Shown piece by piece: positions 34,861-43,334 of a DNA stretch of 55,411 bases (the first letter of the stretch is position 1; each line of letters opens with the position of its first letter). Source of the DNA: Devosia insulae DS-56 (lineage in GTDB: Bacteria; Pseudomonadota; Alphaproteobacteria; Rhizobiales; Devosiaceae); contig NZ_LAJE02000189.1 of the NCBI RefSeq assembly GCF_000970465.2, positions 1 to 55,411 of the forward strand. The letters run 5' to 3'. A model generated the notes under the pieces. It was not told where the DNA came from, did not search any database, and saw nothing but the letters and a program-made list of their open reading frames with translations. A program made the position numbers and the translations under genes.

Positions 34861-35733
34861 TCAGGCGGTGCGGCCCGGCGGCAGCACCGGTGTGGTGTGC
34901 GGCATGACCAGTCCGCGCCGGCGCGGCGTCAGCCGGGCAAGCAGGTCCGGGCTCGGCCGGTAAGGCAGGCGGAACGACCCCCAGCTCGGGCCATAGCGAT
35001 AGACCGCGATGCGGCGGTTGCCCGGATTGGTGCGCCGCGCCGAGCCATGCGCGATGGCATCGACGAACAGCAGTGCATCGCCCTTCTCGAGATGGCACTC
35101 GATGGCGCCGACGACACCGTCGACCGAGCTTTCCTCGGCGCGTCTCTCGATCGCCACGGTTTGGGGATGCCGGACATTCGACTTGTGCGAGCCGGGAATA
35201 ACCATGGTGGCGCCATCGCCCGGCCCGATGTCATTGAACGCCATCAGAATGTTGACTTGCCCGCAGTGGAACTTGCCGGCGTGGTAGCGGAACTGAGTGC
35301 GGATAGTGCCGACATGACCGCCCGAATGCAGCCGCTGCGCCCCGCCGGTGGAGCGGATCGTGCCGAAGCACTCATCGATGAACGCCGGGCCATGATGCCC
35401 GTCGAAATTCTCCGGATCGTCGGTGCCGATGAAGTGGATCGCCTTGTCGTACCACGAGGGGTGGTCAAGCAACTCCTCCCAGACCGGGCCCGCCTCATAG
35501 AGCTGCTGCAGGATGATCCCCTCCTGTTTGCCCGAATTGTTGACGCTGACGTTGCCCCACCAGCCGCGGCCTGTGATCGACTTCGCCGCTTCTTCGATCT
35601 CGTCGTAGGTGGCGTTGCAGGCGGCGACCTGCTGCGGCGTCAGGGCATTCTTGATGATCAGATATCCGTTCAGATCGAACAGATAGGCTTCCATCTCGGT
35701 CACGGCAGGCGCGGCCATCACATGCTCGTTCAT
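34861..35733 (-). CDS. Phytanoyl-CoA dioxygenase (PhyH) family Fe(II)/2-oxoglutarate oxygenase
   Basis: A 290-residue cupin-fold oxygenase. Recognisable are FDLNGYLIIKNAL at the N-terminus, the conserved PGDGATMVIPGSHKSN, and the distal His/Arg pair in VDAIAHGSARRTNPGNRR. The proximal metal motif is not the usual HxD/HxE; the candidate is LHSGGH, with Gly at the third position, as in some related PhyH groups. So iron binding or reaction type may differ. MNEHVM at 35733 with AGGA four bases upstream is the likely start. It is the first gene of the leftward glycoside operon. Confidence 0.85.
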   Translation of the reverse strand: MNEHVMAAPAVTEMEAYLFDLNGYLIIKNALTPQQVAACNATYDEIEEAAKSITGRGWWGNVSVNNSGKQEGIILQQLYEAGPVWEELLDHPSWYDKAIHFIGTDDPENFDGHHGPAFIDECFGTIRSTGGAQRLHSGGHVGTIRTQFRYHAGKFHCGQVNILMAFNDIGPGDGATMVIPGSHKSNVRHPQTVAIERRAEESSVDGVVGAIECHLEKGDALLFVDAIAHGSARRTNPGNRRIAVYRYGPSWGSFRLPYRPSPDLLARLTPRRRGLVMPHTTPVLPPGRTA

Positions 35734-36215
35734 AGTCCAGTCCTTCCGATACCAAATCCAGGCCCCGGGCGGGGCCATGTGCGGATCGATGAGGAAGGTT
35801 TGACGAGACCTGCCGACAACCGGGACCGCACGGTTGAACCTGGGATGGGTCTCTCAGAAGGTTGCAGCAAGCAGGGCCGTTTTGTAGCGGTCCGACCACC
35901 GATGCTGCACGTAGCTCACGCTTTACCGCGTACCCCGGCTGGGCCTTCGGGTTTGAAACCCGCGGCCCATTACGTGTCTCCGGCCGATCCTGGGGGATTA
36001 TTCCCTCTCAGATGCGAGTATGTTCAACACGCGCGGTCATCATGTCAATCCCGTGGGTAACGGCAACGCTCAGGGCGCGCCGATCCTCCGGCAAAGTTGT
36101 GAACCGCAGTGCTGACACCTTTGCCCACCCCCTCCGATCAGCAGAAAATGTCGCCTGCCTCAGCCGGGGATCACGGTCTCGCCGTGGCGGCTGCGAGCAA
36201 GCAGGGAGATTTCAG
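35734..36215. other. Divergent intergenic region between the PhyH and aldose-epimerase genes
   Basis: This 482-bp gap holds no convincing gene. A strong imperfect palindrome at 35941-35968 (GGGCC..CGGGTTT, GA, AAACCCG.GGCCC) could be an operator or hairpin controlling one or both flanking units. The other open frames are not protein-like. Confidence 0.6.
35941..35968. promoter_or_regulatory. Palindrome in the divergent promoter region
   Basis: CGGGTTT and AAACCCG flank a GA centre; GGGCC and GGCCC extend the symmetry. Its central position between divergent sugar genes suggests an operator, but no regulator gene is adjacent. Confidence 0.35.
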
Positions 36216-37094
36216 GTGGCATCGATCGAGCTGCGGGCCAATGACCTTGCCGCCGGCATTTCGCCGCTCGGAGCGGAGCTCGTATCCCTCAGTCATCGCC
36301 GGCTTGGGGAGTTCATCTGGCAGGCGCAGTCGGACGCGTGGCGTCGCAGCGCACCGGTGCTGTTCCCGGTGGTGTCACACTATCCGCGCGGCCTGGTGAT
36401 GCTCGGTGATACCCCGATGGATCTGCCACCGCACGGCTTTGCGCCGAGCAGCACATTTGAGGTGCTGGAGGTCACGGGACATTCGTGTCGATTGCGGTTG
36501 GCATCGTCGCCGGACACTTTGGCCACGTTTCCCTATGCGTTCGAGCTGAGCGTGGATTTCGCGCTCGATGCGCGAGGGCTGACGCAGGAGATGCGGGTAC
36601 GCAACCCGGATGCCAATGCCGAGCTGCCCTACATGCTGGGGGCCCATCCCGGCTTCAACTGGCCACTGCCGGGGGCGGGGCGGCGCGAGGCGCATCGGCT
36701 GCAGTTCGACGCGGTGGAAGCCGGAGCGACTCAGCCGCTGGGCGGTGCGCCTGTCCCTCGCTACAGCTTTGACGGACGCGTCGCCGTGCCATCCGACATC
36801 GACTTTTCGACCGCCTATGGCCTGCCTGATGTCGTCAGTCGTTCGGTGCGGTTCGGCACCGAAGCGACGCATATGACGCTCGATTTCGACGGCTTCGCAC
36901 AGTTCGCGCTGTGGAGCCGGGGCGTGGCGCCATTCCTCTGTCTCGAGCCGTGGAGCGACATGCCGATCGCCATTACCGAGCCCCGGCAGTTCGCCACCCT
37001 GCCAGGGGTTTCGCGGCTGCCGCCGGGCGCCGGCCGCAGTTACAGGCTGCGCTTTACGCCGGGAGGAGCGCAGGTGCGGGAAGGGCAGCGATAG
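36216..37094 (+). CDS. Aldose 1-epimerase (mutarotase)-family protein
   Basis: A 292-residue beta-sandwich protein of the galactose mutarotase superfamily. Landmarks are ISPLGAELVSLSH, FPVVSHYPRG, PHGFAPSS (first catalytic His region), GAHPGFNWPL (second catalytic His) and CLEPWSDMP (catalytic Glu). It interconverts alpha and beta anomers of sugars. GTG 36216 follows GGGAG by 7 bp; no upstream ATG gives a sensible N-terminus. Its 3' end overlaps the converging dgoK-like gene by 41 bp. Confidence 0.85.
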   Translation: MASIELRANDLAAGISPLGAELVSLSHRRLGEFIWQAQSDAWRRSAPVLFPVVSHYPRGLVMLGDTPMDLPPHGFAPSSTFEVLEVTGHSCRLRLASSPDTLATFPYAFELSVDFALDARGLTQEMRVRNPDANAELPYMLGAHPGFNWPLPGAGRREAHRLQFDAVEAGATQPLGGAPVPRYSFDGRVAVPSDIDFSTAYGLPDVVSRSVRFGTEATHMTLDFDGFAQFALWSRGVAPFLCLEPWSDMPIAITEPRQFATLPGVSRLPPGAGRSYRLRFTPGGAQVREGQR

Positions 37095-37950
37095 TGCTGC
37101 CGATATCGATCCGCGCCGCCGCGGCGGTGATGCCGCGCCGGCTGAGGGCCCTTGTGTAGCGGACGGCATCGGGGCTGCCGCCGAGGACCAGAACCGGCAC
37201 CGAGCCCAGCGACCATTCCGCCTCGGCTTCGAGGATTTCGGCGCCGGTGACGAGGCCGGCAATGTAGCCGGCGATGTCCGCGCGCGGCAGGCGCTCGAAC
37301 AGCACGAGGCTGCGGGCGGAAAACAGCCGGCGCAACAGGCCGCCGGCAATCTCGCCGCTCCAGGCCGTCGCGAGGCCCAGCTCGAAACCGGCGTCGGTGA
37401 TCGCCGCCCCCACGGGAATCAACCGGCTGACCAGCGAGTCGCGGCGCAGCAGCGCGGCGGTCTCGCCGCCCATATAGGTGGCGAGACGCGTGATGCGGCC
37501 GGCCTCGACGGCGACATATTTGGTGTGAGCGCCCGGCAGGATGACGGTGGCGGCCGGGTGCCCTCCGGCTGCGGCGATGGCCTTGAGTTCCTCGCCACGC
37601 ATCACGTCGGGGAGGGGATCGTCGACACTGACGCCGCAGAGGAACAGCAACGGCAGGCCGTCGACCACAAGCCGTTTCCCTTGCGCGGCGATTTCCGCCA
37701 ACCCTGCAGGGGCCGGCGCGAAGCTGGTCTCGAGCCAGCCGCCCCGTCCGGTGATCATTCCCGAGAGATAGGCGCGTGTGGCGCGCCGACGCCAGTCGGC
37801 CGGAACGAACTCGAGGAAACGGGCCTCGAACGCGCCATCCTTCACCTGGTTGACGCCGAACGGCTGACGGATCTCGGCCACCACCGCCCCGGCCGCGTCG
37901 ATCAGGTCGGCGGCGAAACTCGCTGATGTCCACTCCACATAAATCTGCAT
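37054..37950 (-). CDS. dgoK: 2-dehydro-3-deoxygalactonokinase-like sugar-acid kinase
   Basis: A 298-residue kinase of the DgoK family (ASKHA fold). Typical segments are MQIYVEWTSASFAADLIDAAG, SGMITGRGGWLET, LPGAHTKYVAVEAGRITRLATYMGGE and LVLGGSP. It would phosphorylate a 2-keto-3-deoxy sugar acid. It is divergent from the aldolase-dehydratase operon with a shared 128-bp promoter region holding a palindromic operator, so the same regulator probably controls both. Confidence 0.88.
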   Translation of the reverse strand: MQIYVEWTSASFAADLIDAAGAVVAEIRQPFGVNQVKDGAFEARFLEFVPADWRRRATRAYLSGMITGRGGWLETSFAPAPAGLAEIAAQGKRLVVDGLPLLFLCGVSVDDPLPDVMRGEELKAIAAAGGHPAATVILPGAHTKYVAVEAGRITRLATYMGGETAALLRRDSLVSRLIPVGAAITDAGFELGLATAWSGEIAGGLLRRLFSARSLVLFERLPRADIAGYIAGLVTGAEILEAEAEWSLGSVPVLVLGGSPDAVRYTRALSRRGITAAAARIDIGSTIAALPAPALLPA

Positions 37951-38028
37951 CGGATCCCCGTTCTGCTGGTCGGCGCGCTCATCAACTTCGTCACGCGCCC
38001 TTGACCGCTAGCACGGCCCGTGGCATCA

Positions 38029-38065
38029 GTTCCATATTAAAGAAAGTAGTTCCAACATATGGAAC
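38029..38065. promoter_or_regulatory. Palindromic operator between dgoK and the sugar-acid operon
   Basis: GTTCCA, 5 bp, TGGAAC (38049-38065) is a perfect inverted repeat. A further half-site, GTTCCATAT, lies at 38029-38037. The palindrome ends 13 bp before the aldolase ATG at 38079 and next to its ribosome binding site, a position typical of repression. The IclR domain encoded at 44478 is the natural candidate. Confidence 0.6.
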
Positions 38066-38078
38066 ATAGGAGTTGAGG

Positions 38079-39005
38079 ATGCTTGAGGGAGTGCTGCCGG
38101 TCCTGCCGACGCCGTTCGACGCGTCGGGGCAGATCGATGAGGCCGGCATGGCGCGGGTGACCGAGTTCGCCCTCGATGCGGGTGCGGATGGCGTGGTGTT
38201 TCCGGGCGTTGCCAGCGAGTTCGACCACCTGAGCGCCGCCGAGCGCGAGACGCTGGTGCGGATCGTCGGCCGCACCCTCGGTGGCCGCCGTCCGCTCATC
38301 GTCGGGGCCAGCGCCGCAACTCCCGCCGAAGTCATCGCCTTCTGCCGCATCGGCAAAGCAGCTGGCGCGACGGCCGCCATGGTCATGGCCCCGGCATCGG
38401 TCGGCGCTGATCCCGGGGCACTGGTTGCGTTTTTCGGCGCCGTCGCGGCCGAGGCCGGCATCGACATTATCCTCCAGAACGCACCGGCGCCGGTGGGCAG
38501 CGGCCTGCCGGTCGCGGCCATCGCCGAGGTGGTTCGCGCCGTGCCGGCCATTCGTTACGTCAAAGAGGAAACGCTTCCCTCGGGCCCCCGCATCACCGCC
38601 TTGCTCGAGGCGGTCGGCGACCGGCTTGAGGGCGTCATGGGCGGCGGCGGCGCGCGCTATGTCTATGACGAGCTCGAGCGGGGGGCGGTGGCGCTGATGC
38701 CCGCGGCCGAGATCACCGATCTCCACGCCGCGCTGTTCCAGGCCTATCGCCGCGGCGACCTCGGCGGGGCGCGTGAGCTCTATATCCGCTCGCTGCCGCT
38801 GCTGCTGGTGCAGATGATCTACCGGATGTCGCTGACCAAGGAAGTGCTGATGCGCCGCGGCGTCTTCACCAGCTCCGGCGTGCGGGCCCCGCTGCCCAAG
38901 TTCGATGCCCACGGCCTCACCGAGATCGACATGATGATCGCCGAGATCGCCGACCTGCTGCCGGTCGGCGCCGCGCCGAAACTGCCTGCCCTGGGAGATG
39001 CATGA
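38079..39005 (+). CDS. DapA-family aldolase (2-keto-3-deoxy sugar acid aldolase-like)
   Basis: A 308-residue TIM-barrel class I aldolase. The Schiff-base Lys is in IRYVKEETLPSG; the family GxxGE-type loop reads FPGVASEFDHLS, and DIILQNAPAPVG is the Tyr-motif strand, with Asn in place of the usual Tyr region. In this operon it probably cleaves a dehydrated sugar acid to pyruvate or a phosphorylated product, rather than acting in lysine synthesis. AGGAG precedes ATG 38079. The next gene overlaps its stop. Confidence 0.85.
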   Translation: MLEGVLPVLPTPFDASGQIDEAGMARVTEFALDAGADGVVFPGVASEFDHLSAAERETLVRIVGRTLGGRRPLIVGASAATPAEVIAFCRIGKAAGATAAMVMAPASVGADPGALVAFFGAVAAEAGIDIILQNAPAPVGSGLPVAAIAEVVRAVPAIRYVKEETLPSGPRITALLEAVGDRLEGVMGGGGARYVYDELERGAVALMPAAEITDLHAALFQAYRRGDLGGARELYIRSLPLLLVQMIYRMSLTKEVLMRRGVFTSSGVRAPLPKFDAHGLTEIDMMIAEIADLLPVGAAPKLPALGDA

Positions 39006-40174
39006 TGACGAGCCGCATCAAATCGGTCGAGAGTTTCACCATCCAGATCGACCGGCAGGACGAGCCCTATCTGGGCGGCCCCAAGAACGGTGAATCGGCC
39101 AACGAGGCCGGCTACTTCGTCCGCGCCGAGAACCGGACGGTGTATCCGACCAAGGACCGCACGGTGCTCTGCCGCATCGAGACGGTCGATGGCACGGTGG
39201 GCTGGGGCGAGACCTATGGCATCGTTGCCCCGGGCGCGGTGCGGGCCATCATCGATGACCTGCTGTCGACCTTCTTGATCGGCCGCGACCCCTTCGACGT
39301 CGCGGTGATCTACGAAGACCTTTACGACCTGCAGCGCGTTCGCGGCCAGCACAGCGGCTATACCCACGATGCGCTGGCGGCAGTGGACATCGCCCTCTGG
39401 GATATCTGCGGCAAGCTTCGCAACGCCCCGATCGCCAAGCTGCTGGGCGGGGCGCGCCGCACCGAGGTGCCGGCCTATGTCTCGGGCCTGCCGGGCGAGA
39501 CGCTGGCCGACCGGGCAAAGTTCGCCGTCAGCTGGCTCGATCGCGGCTTCACCCAGTTCAAGTTCGCCTCGCCGCATGCCGAGAGCGGCGTGGTCGAGGA
39601 GTTCCGGGTGCTGCGCGAGGCGCTCGGCCCCAAGCCGATGATCGCCGCCGATCTGCACTGGACCTTGACCGACGTCGAGACGGTGGCGCTGGCGCATAAA
39701 TGCCTGCCTTACGATCCCTGGTTCCTCGAAGCGGTGTGCAAACCCGAGGATATCGAGGGCATCGGCCGGGCGGCCGAGCATTCGCCGGTACCGATCGCAG
39801 CGGGCGAGGAATGGCGCAACGTCTTTGATCTCCGCGCCCGCCTAGAAGCCGGGCCGCTGGCCATCGTGCAGCCGGAGATGGGGCACACCGGGATCACGGC
39901 GTTCCACCGCATGGGCCTCCTGGCCCAGGCGCACCACCGCCAGATCATCCCGCATGCCACTATCGGCACGGGCATTTTTCTCGCCGCCAGCCTGCAGGTC
40001 AGCGCGACGCTGCAGAACCTCAGGGGGCACGAATTCCAGCACTCGGTGATGGCGCGCAACGCGCCCTATGTCGAGACGGCGCTCGAGGTGCGGGAGGGCA
40101 AATACCTGGTGCCCGACAAGCCCGGCCACGGCGCCGAGCCATCGGCCCGGGCGCTGGCCACGATGGTCAAATAA
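39002..40174 (+). CDS. Mandelate racemase/muconate lactonizing enzyme-family sugar-acid dehydratase
   Basis: A 390-residue enolase-superfamily enzyme. Metal ligands are visible as Asp in IAADLHW, Glu in FLEAVCKPED and Glu in AAGEEWRN; a catalytic His is in IIPHATIGTG. This pattern suits an acid-sugar dehydratase making a 2-keto-3-deoxy acid. The ATG overlaps the aldolase stop, so the two are translationally coupled. The exact sugar acid (galactonate, arabinonate, gluconate or other) cannot be told from sequence alone. Confidence 0.85.
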   Translation: MMTSRIKSVESFTIQIDRQDEPYLGGPKNGESANEAGYFVRAENRTVYPTKDRTVLCRIETVDGTVGWGETYGIVAPGAVRAIIDDLLSTFLIGRDPFDVAVIYEDLYDLQRVRGQHSGYTHDALAAVDIALWDICGKLRNAPIAKLLGGARRTEVPAYVSGLPGETLADRAKFAVSWLDRGFTQFKFASPHAESGVVEEFRVLREALGPKPMIAADLHWTLTDVETVALAHKCLPYDPWFLEAVCKPEDIEGIGRAAEHSPVPIAAGEEWRNVFDLRARLEAGPLAIVQPEMGHTGITAFHRMGLLAQAHHRQIIPHATIGTGIFLAASLQVSATLQNLRGHEFQHSVMARNAPYVETALEVREGKYLVPDKPGHGAEPSARALATMVK

Positions 40175-40201
40175 CACGTCACATTTGGGAGGATATTGAC
40201 G

Positions 40202-41461
40202 ATGAAGCTTTCGAGAACATTCGCCGCGCTGCTCTTGGCCGGCATCGTCGCGCTGCCGGGGCTCGCCGCCGCCGAAACGCGGCTGAACTTCGTGTCCTGG
40301 CAGAAAGGCGAGAAGGGCTATGGCGACTGGTGGCAGGCCGTCATCGACGAGTTCGAGACGACCCATCCGGACGTCAAGATCGATTTCACGCTGATGCCGC
40401 GTGACGGCTATTCGGACGCGATGATCACCCAGTTCGCCGCCGGCTCGGCGCCCGACATCGTGCATCTCACCTCGTTCGAATATGTCACCTTCGCCGAGAA
40501 CGGCTGGCTTGAGGACCTCGGTCCCTGGATCGAGAAATCGGGCATGGATCTCAACGGCTGGGCCGGCCAGAGCGTCTGCGAATGGGACGGCAAGACCCAG
40601 TGCATCATGATGCTCTATTTCGGGTACATCATGGCCTATAACGAGCAGATCCTCGCCGAAGCCGGTATCGCCGAGCCGCCCAAGACCTGGGACGAGTTCC
40701 TCGCCGCGGCCCGGGCCACCACCATCGATCGCGATGGCGACGGCATCAAGGATGTCTACGGCACCGGCGTGCACATGGTCTCGGCCAATTCCGGCTGGAC
40801 CAACGACATGCTGATCTACGTGCTGTCGGCCGGCGGCCGCTGGACCAATAATGAAGGCAAGGTCACCATCAATACCCCCGAGACCATCGAGGGGATCAAC
40901 CGCTGGCGCACGCTGGTGGATGAGGGGCTGGTGCCTCCGGGTGGGGCCGAGCTCGACCAGCTGTTCATCGAAGGCAAGGTCGCCATGCGCCTCAATGGTC
41001 CGTGGATCAACGCCTTCCTGCAGAAGGCCGATCCGGCAATCCAGCCGCACCTGAAATATGCGGCCTCGCCGATGCAGCCGCCGCTGGGTGGGGCCTCCAA
41101 TGTGCTGACGCTGGCGGCCGAGACGCCGCAGGAAAAGAAGGAACTGGCCTGGGAGTTCATCCAGCTCGCCACCAGCCAGAAGTTCCAGGAGCTCTATTCC
41201 GAGCTCGGCGCCTCGCCGGCGCCGCGTCCGGGTGCAGTCGGCCCGGCTTCGTTCGAGAAGGTGCCGCACATGCAGCTGTTGATCGACGCCACCAACGCCG
41301 CTTCGGCTGCCGGTGTCGACCGCATGCCCAAGGGGCTCGAAGCGCAGAACAACGAGTTCACCAAGCTCGCGGCTGAGCAGTTCCAGCGCATGATTATCGA
41401 GAAGCTGCCAACCGAAGCCGTCGCCGCGACCGTGCAGGCCGAAGCCGAAGCGCTGCAGTAG
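40202..41461 (+). CDS. ABC sugar-binding protein (CUT1)
   Basis: A 419-residue periplasmic binding protein. The Sec signal is MKLSRTFAALLLAGIVALPGLAAA. The mature protein has the CUT1 fold (RLNFVSWQKGEKGYGDWWQAVIDEFETTHPDVKIDF, FEYVTFAENGWLEDL). GGGAGG upstream supports ATG 40202. It delivers the substrate to the permeases that follow after a hairpin. Confidence 0.93.
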   Translation: MKLSRTFAALLLAGIVALPGLAAAETRLNFVSWQKGEKGYGDWWQAVIDEFETTHPDVKIDFTLMPRDGYSDAMITQFAAGSAPDIVHLTSFEYVTFAENGWLEDLGPWIEKSGMDLNGWAGQSVCEWDGKTQCIMMLYFGYIMAYNEQILAEAGIAEPPKTWDEFLAAARATTIDRDGDGIKDVYGTGVHMVSANSGWTNDMLIYVLSAGGRWTNNEGKVTINTPETIEGINRWRTLVDEGLVPPGGAELDQLFIEGKVAMRLNGPWINAFLQKADPAIQPHLKYAASPMQPPLGGASNVLTLAAETPQEKKELAWEFIQLATSQKFQELYSELGASPAPRPGAVGPASFEKVPHMQLLIDATNAASAAGVDRMPKGLEAQNNEFTKLAAEQFQRMIIEKLPTEAVAATVQAEAEALQ

Positions 41462-41465
41462 CGAC

Positions 41466-41501
41466 AAGCGGGTCGCGCACTGGCAGGTGCGCGGCCCGCT
41501 T
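41466..41501 (+). terminator. Hairpin between binding-protein and permease genes
   Basis: AAGCGGG..GCGCAC (41466-41480) pairs with GTGCGC..CCCGCTT (41487-41501) around a 6-nt loop with a 2-nt internal bulge on each side. It lies in the 68-bp gap after the binding protein gene. No T tract, so a stabiliser or weak attenuator is likely. Confidence 0.55.
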
Positions 41502-41529
41502 CCAGTCATCTTGAGGAGGAGAGGCTGAT

Positions 41530-42486
41530 ATGACCGACCTGACCCAGCCGCGCCCGGTAACGGCGCCGGTGCGCCGCAGTTCCGGCCTGTTCGGCATCGA
41601 CCTCGCGAGCCCGCGCCACGCCAGAAAGCTCGGCTACCTGCTGCTGCTGCCGGCCGTGCTGCTGATCCTCGGCATCCTCGTCTACCCGATGCTGCTCGCC
41701 ATCGAGATCAGTTTCCACGACGTGAAGTTCGCGACGCTCAGCTTCGGCGCCAGCGACTACACGCTCAAGAACTACGTCAAACTGTTCACCTCGAGCGATT
41801 TCTGGAACGCCATCGGCGTCAGCGCCAAGCTGCTGGTGGTGGTGACCAGCATCTCGATGCTGGTGGGGCTCGGCGCGGCATTGCTGGTTAACCAGCAGTT
41901 CCGTGGCCGCGGCGTCGCCCGCATGCTGATCGCGCTGCCCTGGGCCATTCCCGAAGTGGTGGCGGTGATCACCTGGCTGTGGATCCTCGATGCCTCGTTC
42001 GGCGTGCTCAACTGGATGCTGCTCAAACTCGGGGTGATCGGCTTGCCGATCTCCTGGCTCAACCAGCCGCTGCCGGCCTTTTCGGCCGTCACCATGGTGA
42101 TGGTGTGGAAGGGCTTCCCCTTCATTTCCATCATGATCCTCGCGGGCCTGCAGTCGATCCCCGAGGAATACTACCAGGCGGCGCGGGTCGACGGCGCCAA
42201 TGTGTGGAAGCGCTTCATCTGGATCACGCTGCCCTGCCTGATGCCGGTGCTCGGCGTGTCGCTGGTGCTGACCGTGCTCTGGGTGTTCCGCGACTTCTCG
42301 ATCATCAACGTGCTGACCGGTGGTGGTCCGGTGGGCGCCACCGAGACGCTCGCCATCATGACCTATGAGGAGGCCTTCTCGTTCTTCCGCATGGGCTACG
42401 CCTCGGCGCTGGGCGTGGTGACGCTGATCATCTGTGCGCTGATCAGCGCCTTCCTGGTCAAAAAGACCAGTCACGCCGTGTTCTGA
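41530..42486 (+). CDS. ABC sugar transporter permease (first permease)
   Basis: A 318-residue inner-membrane protein with about six membrane segments after a 35-residue N-terminal tail. The EAA motif is EYYQAARVDGANVWKRFIWITLP. GAGGAGGAG upstream supports ATG 41530. It pairs with the next permease. Confidence 0.93.
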   Translation: MTDLTQPRPVTAPVRRSSGLFGIDLASPRHARKLGYLLLLPAVLLILGILVYPMLLAIEISFHDVKFATLSFGASDYTLKNYVKLFTSSDFWNAIGVSAKLLVVVTSISMLVGLGAALLVNQQFRGRGVARMLIALPWAIPEVVAVITWLWILDASFGVLNWMLLKLGVIGLPISWLNQPLPAFSAVTMVMVWKGFPFISIMILAGLQSIPEEYYQAARVDGANVWKRFIWITLPCLMPVLGVSLVLTVLWVFRDFSIINVLTGGGPVGATETLAIMTYEEAFSFFRMGYASALGVVTLIICALISAFLVKKTSHAVF

Positions 42487-42499
42487 GGGAGGGGGCTCG

Positions 42500-43330
42500 A
42501 TGAAACGCAAGCTCTGGCAATCCATCCTGCTCTACGCGACGGTGATCGTCGCCTGCGCCGTGGTGCTGTTCCCGGTCTACTGGATGGTGGTCACCTCGCT
42601 GCAGCCGCCCGGGTCGCTCCGCGCCTATCCGCCGCATTTCCTGCCGCCCGACCCGCAGTGGCAGACCTATATCAGGCTGTTCATCGAGACCGACATCCTG
42701 CGCTGGATGGCCAACTCGGCCATCGTCGCCGTCACCGCCACCGGCATCTCGATGGTGGCCGCGGTGCTGGCCGGCTACAGCCTGTCGCGCTACCAGACGA
42801 AAAGCAGTGAGAATGTCGGCCTGTTCATCCTGATGAGCAAGATGCTGCCGGCCACCATGCTGATTATCCCGCTGTTCGGCATCATGCGTTCGCTGGGGCT
42901 GATGGGCTCGCTCTGGTCGCTGATCTTTGCGCATGCGACCGCGATCGTGCCGTTCGCCACCTGGATGCTGAAGGGCTATTTCGACTCCATTCCCAACGAG
43001 CTCGAGCAGGCGGCGCAGGTCGATGGCTGCACGCCCTGGGGCGCGCTGTTCCGGGTGATCCTGCCGGTGGCGGCGCCGGGGCTGGCCGCCACCTCGCTCT
43101 ATGGGTTCGTGCTGAGCTGGGCCGATTATCTGTTCGCCCGCACCTTCCTCGCCAACAATGCCGACAGCTGGACGGTCAACCTGGGCATCGCCACCTTCAA
43201 GGGCGAGTACCAGACCGACTGGAACCTGGTGATGGCCGCCTCGCTGTTGGCCGCGCTGCCGATCATGATCGCCTACCTCTTCCTGCAACGCTTTCTCGTC
43301 GGCGGCATGACCGCAGGCGCGGGGAAATAG
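42500..43330 (+). CDS. ABC sugar transporter permease (second permease)
   Basis: A 276-residue MalG-like permease with about six membrane segments. The EAA motif is ELEQAAQVDGCTPWGALFRVILP. It is 13 bp after the first permease and 4 bp before the ATPase gene. Confidence 0.93.
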   Translation: MKRKLWQSILLYATVIVACAVVLFPVYWMVVTSLQPPGSLRAYPPHFLPPDPQWQTYIRLFIETDILRWMANSAIVAVTATGISMVAAVLAGYSLSRYQTKSSENVGLFILMSKMLPATMLIIPLFGIMRSLGLMGSLWSLIFAHATAIVPFATWMLKGYFDSIPNELEQAAQVDGCTPWGALFRVILPVAAPGLAATSLYGFVLSWADYLFARTFLANNADSWTVNLGIATFKGEYQTDWNLVMAASLLAALPIMIAYLFLQRFLVGGMTAGAGK

Positions 43331-43334
43331 TCCG

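Noticed and set aside
36109-36399. Short open frame before and inside the aldose-epimerase gene
   Set aside because: Mostly overlaps the epimerase in another frame; the translation has no family features.
39842-41509. Minus-strand open frame of 555 codons opposite the dehydratase and binding protein
   Set aside because: Antisense shadow; no ribosome binding site and no recognisable motif.
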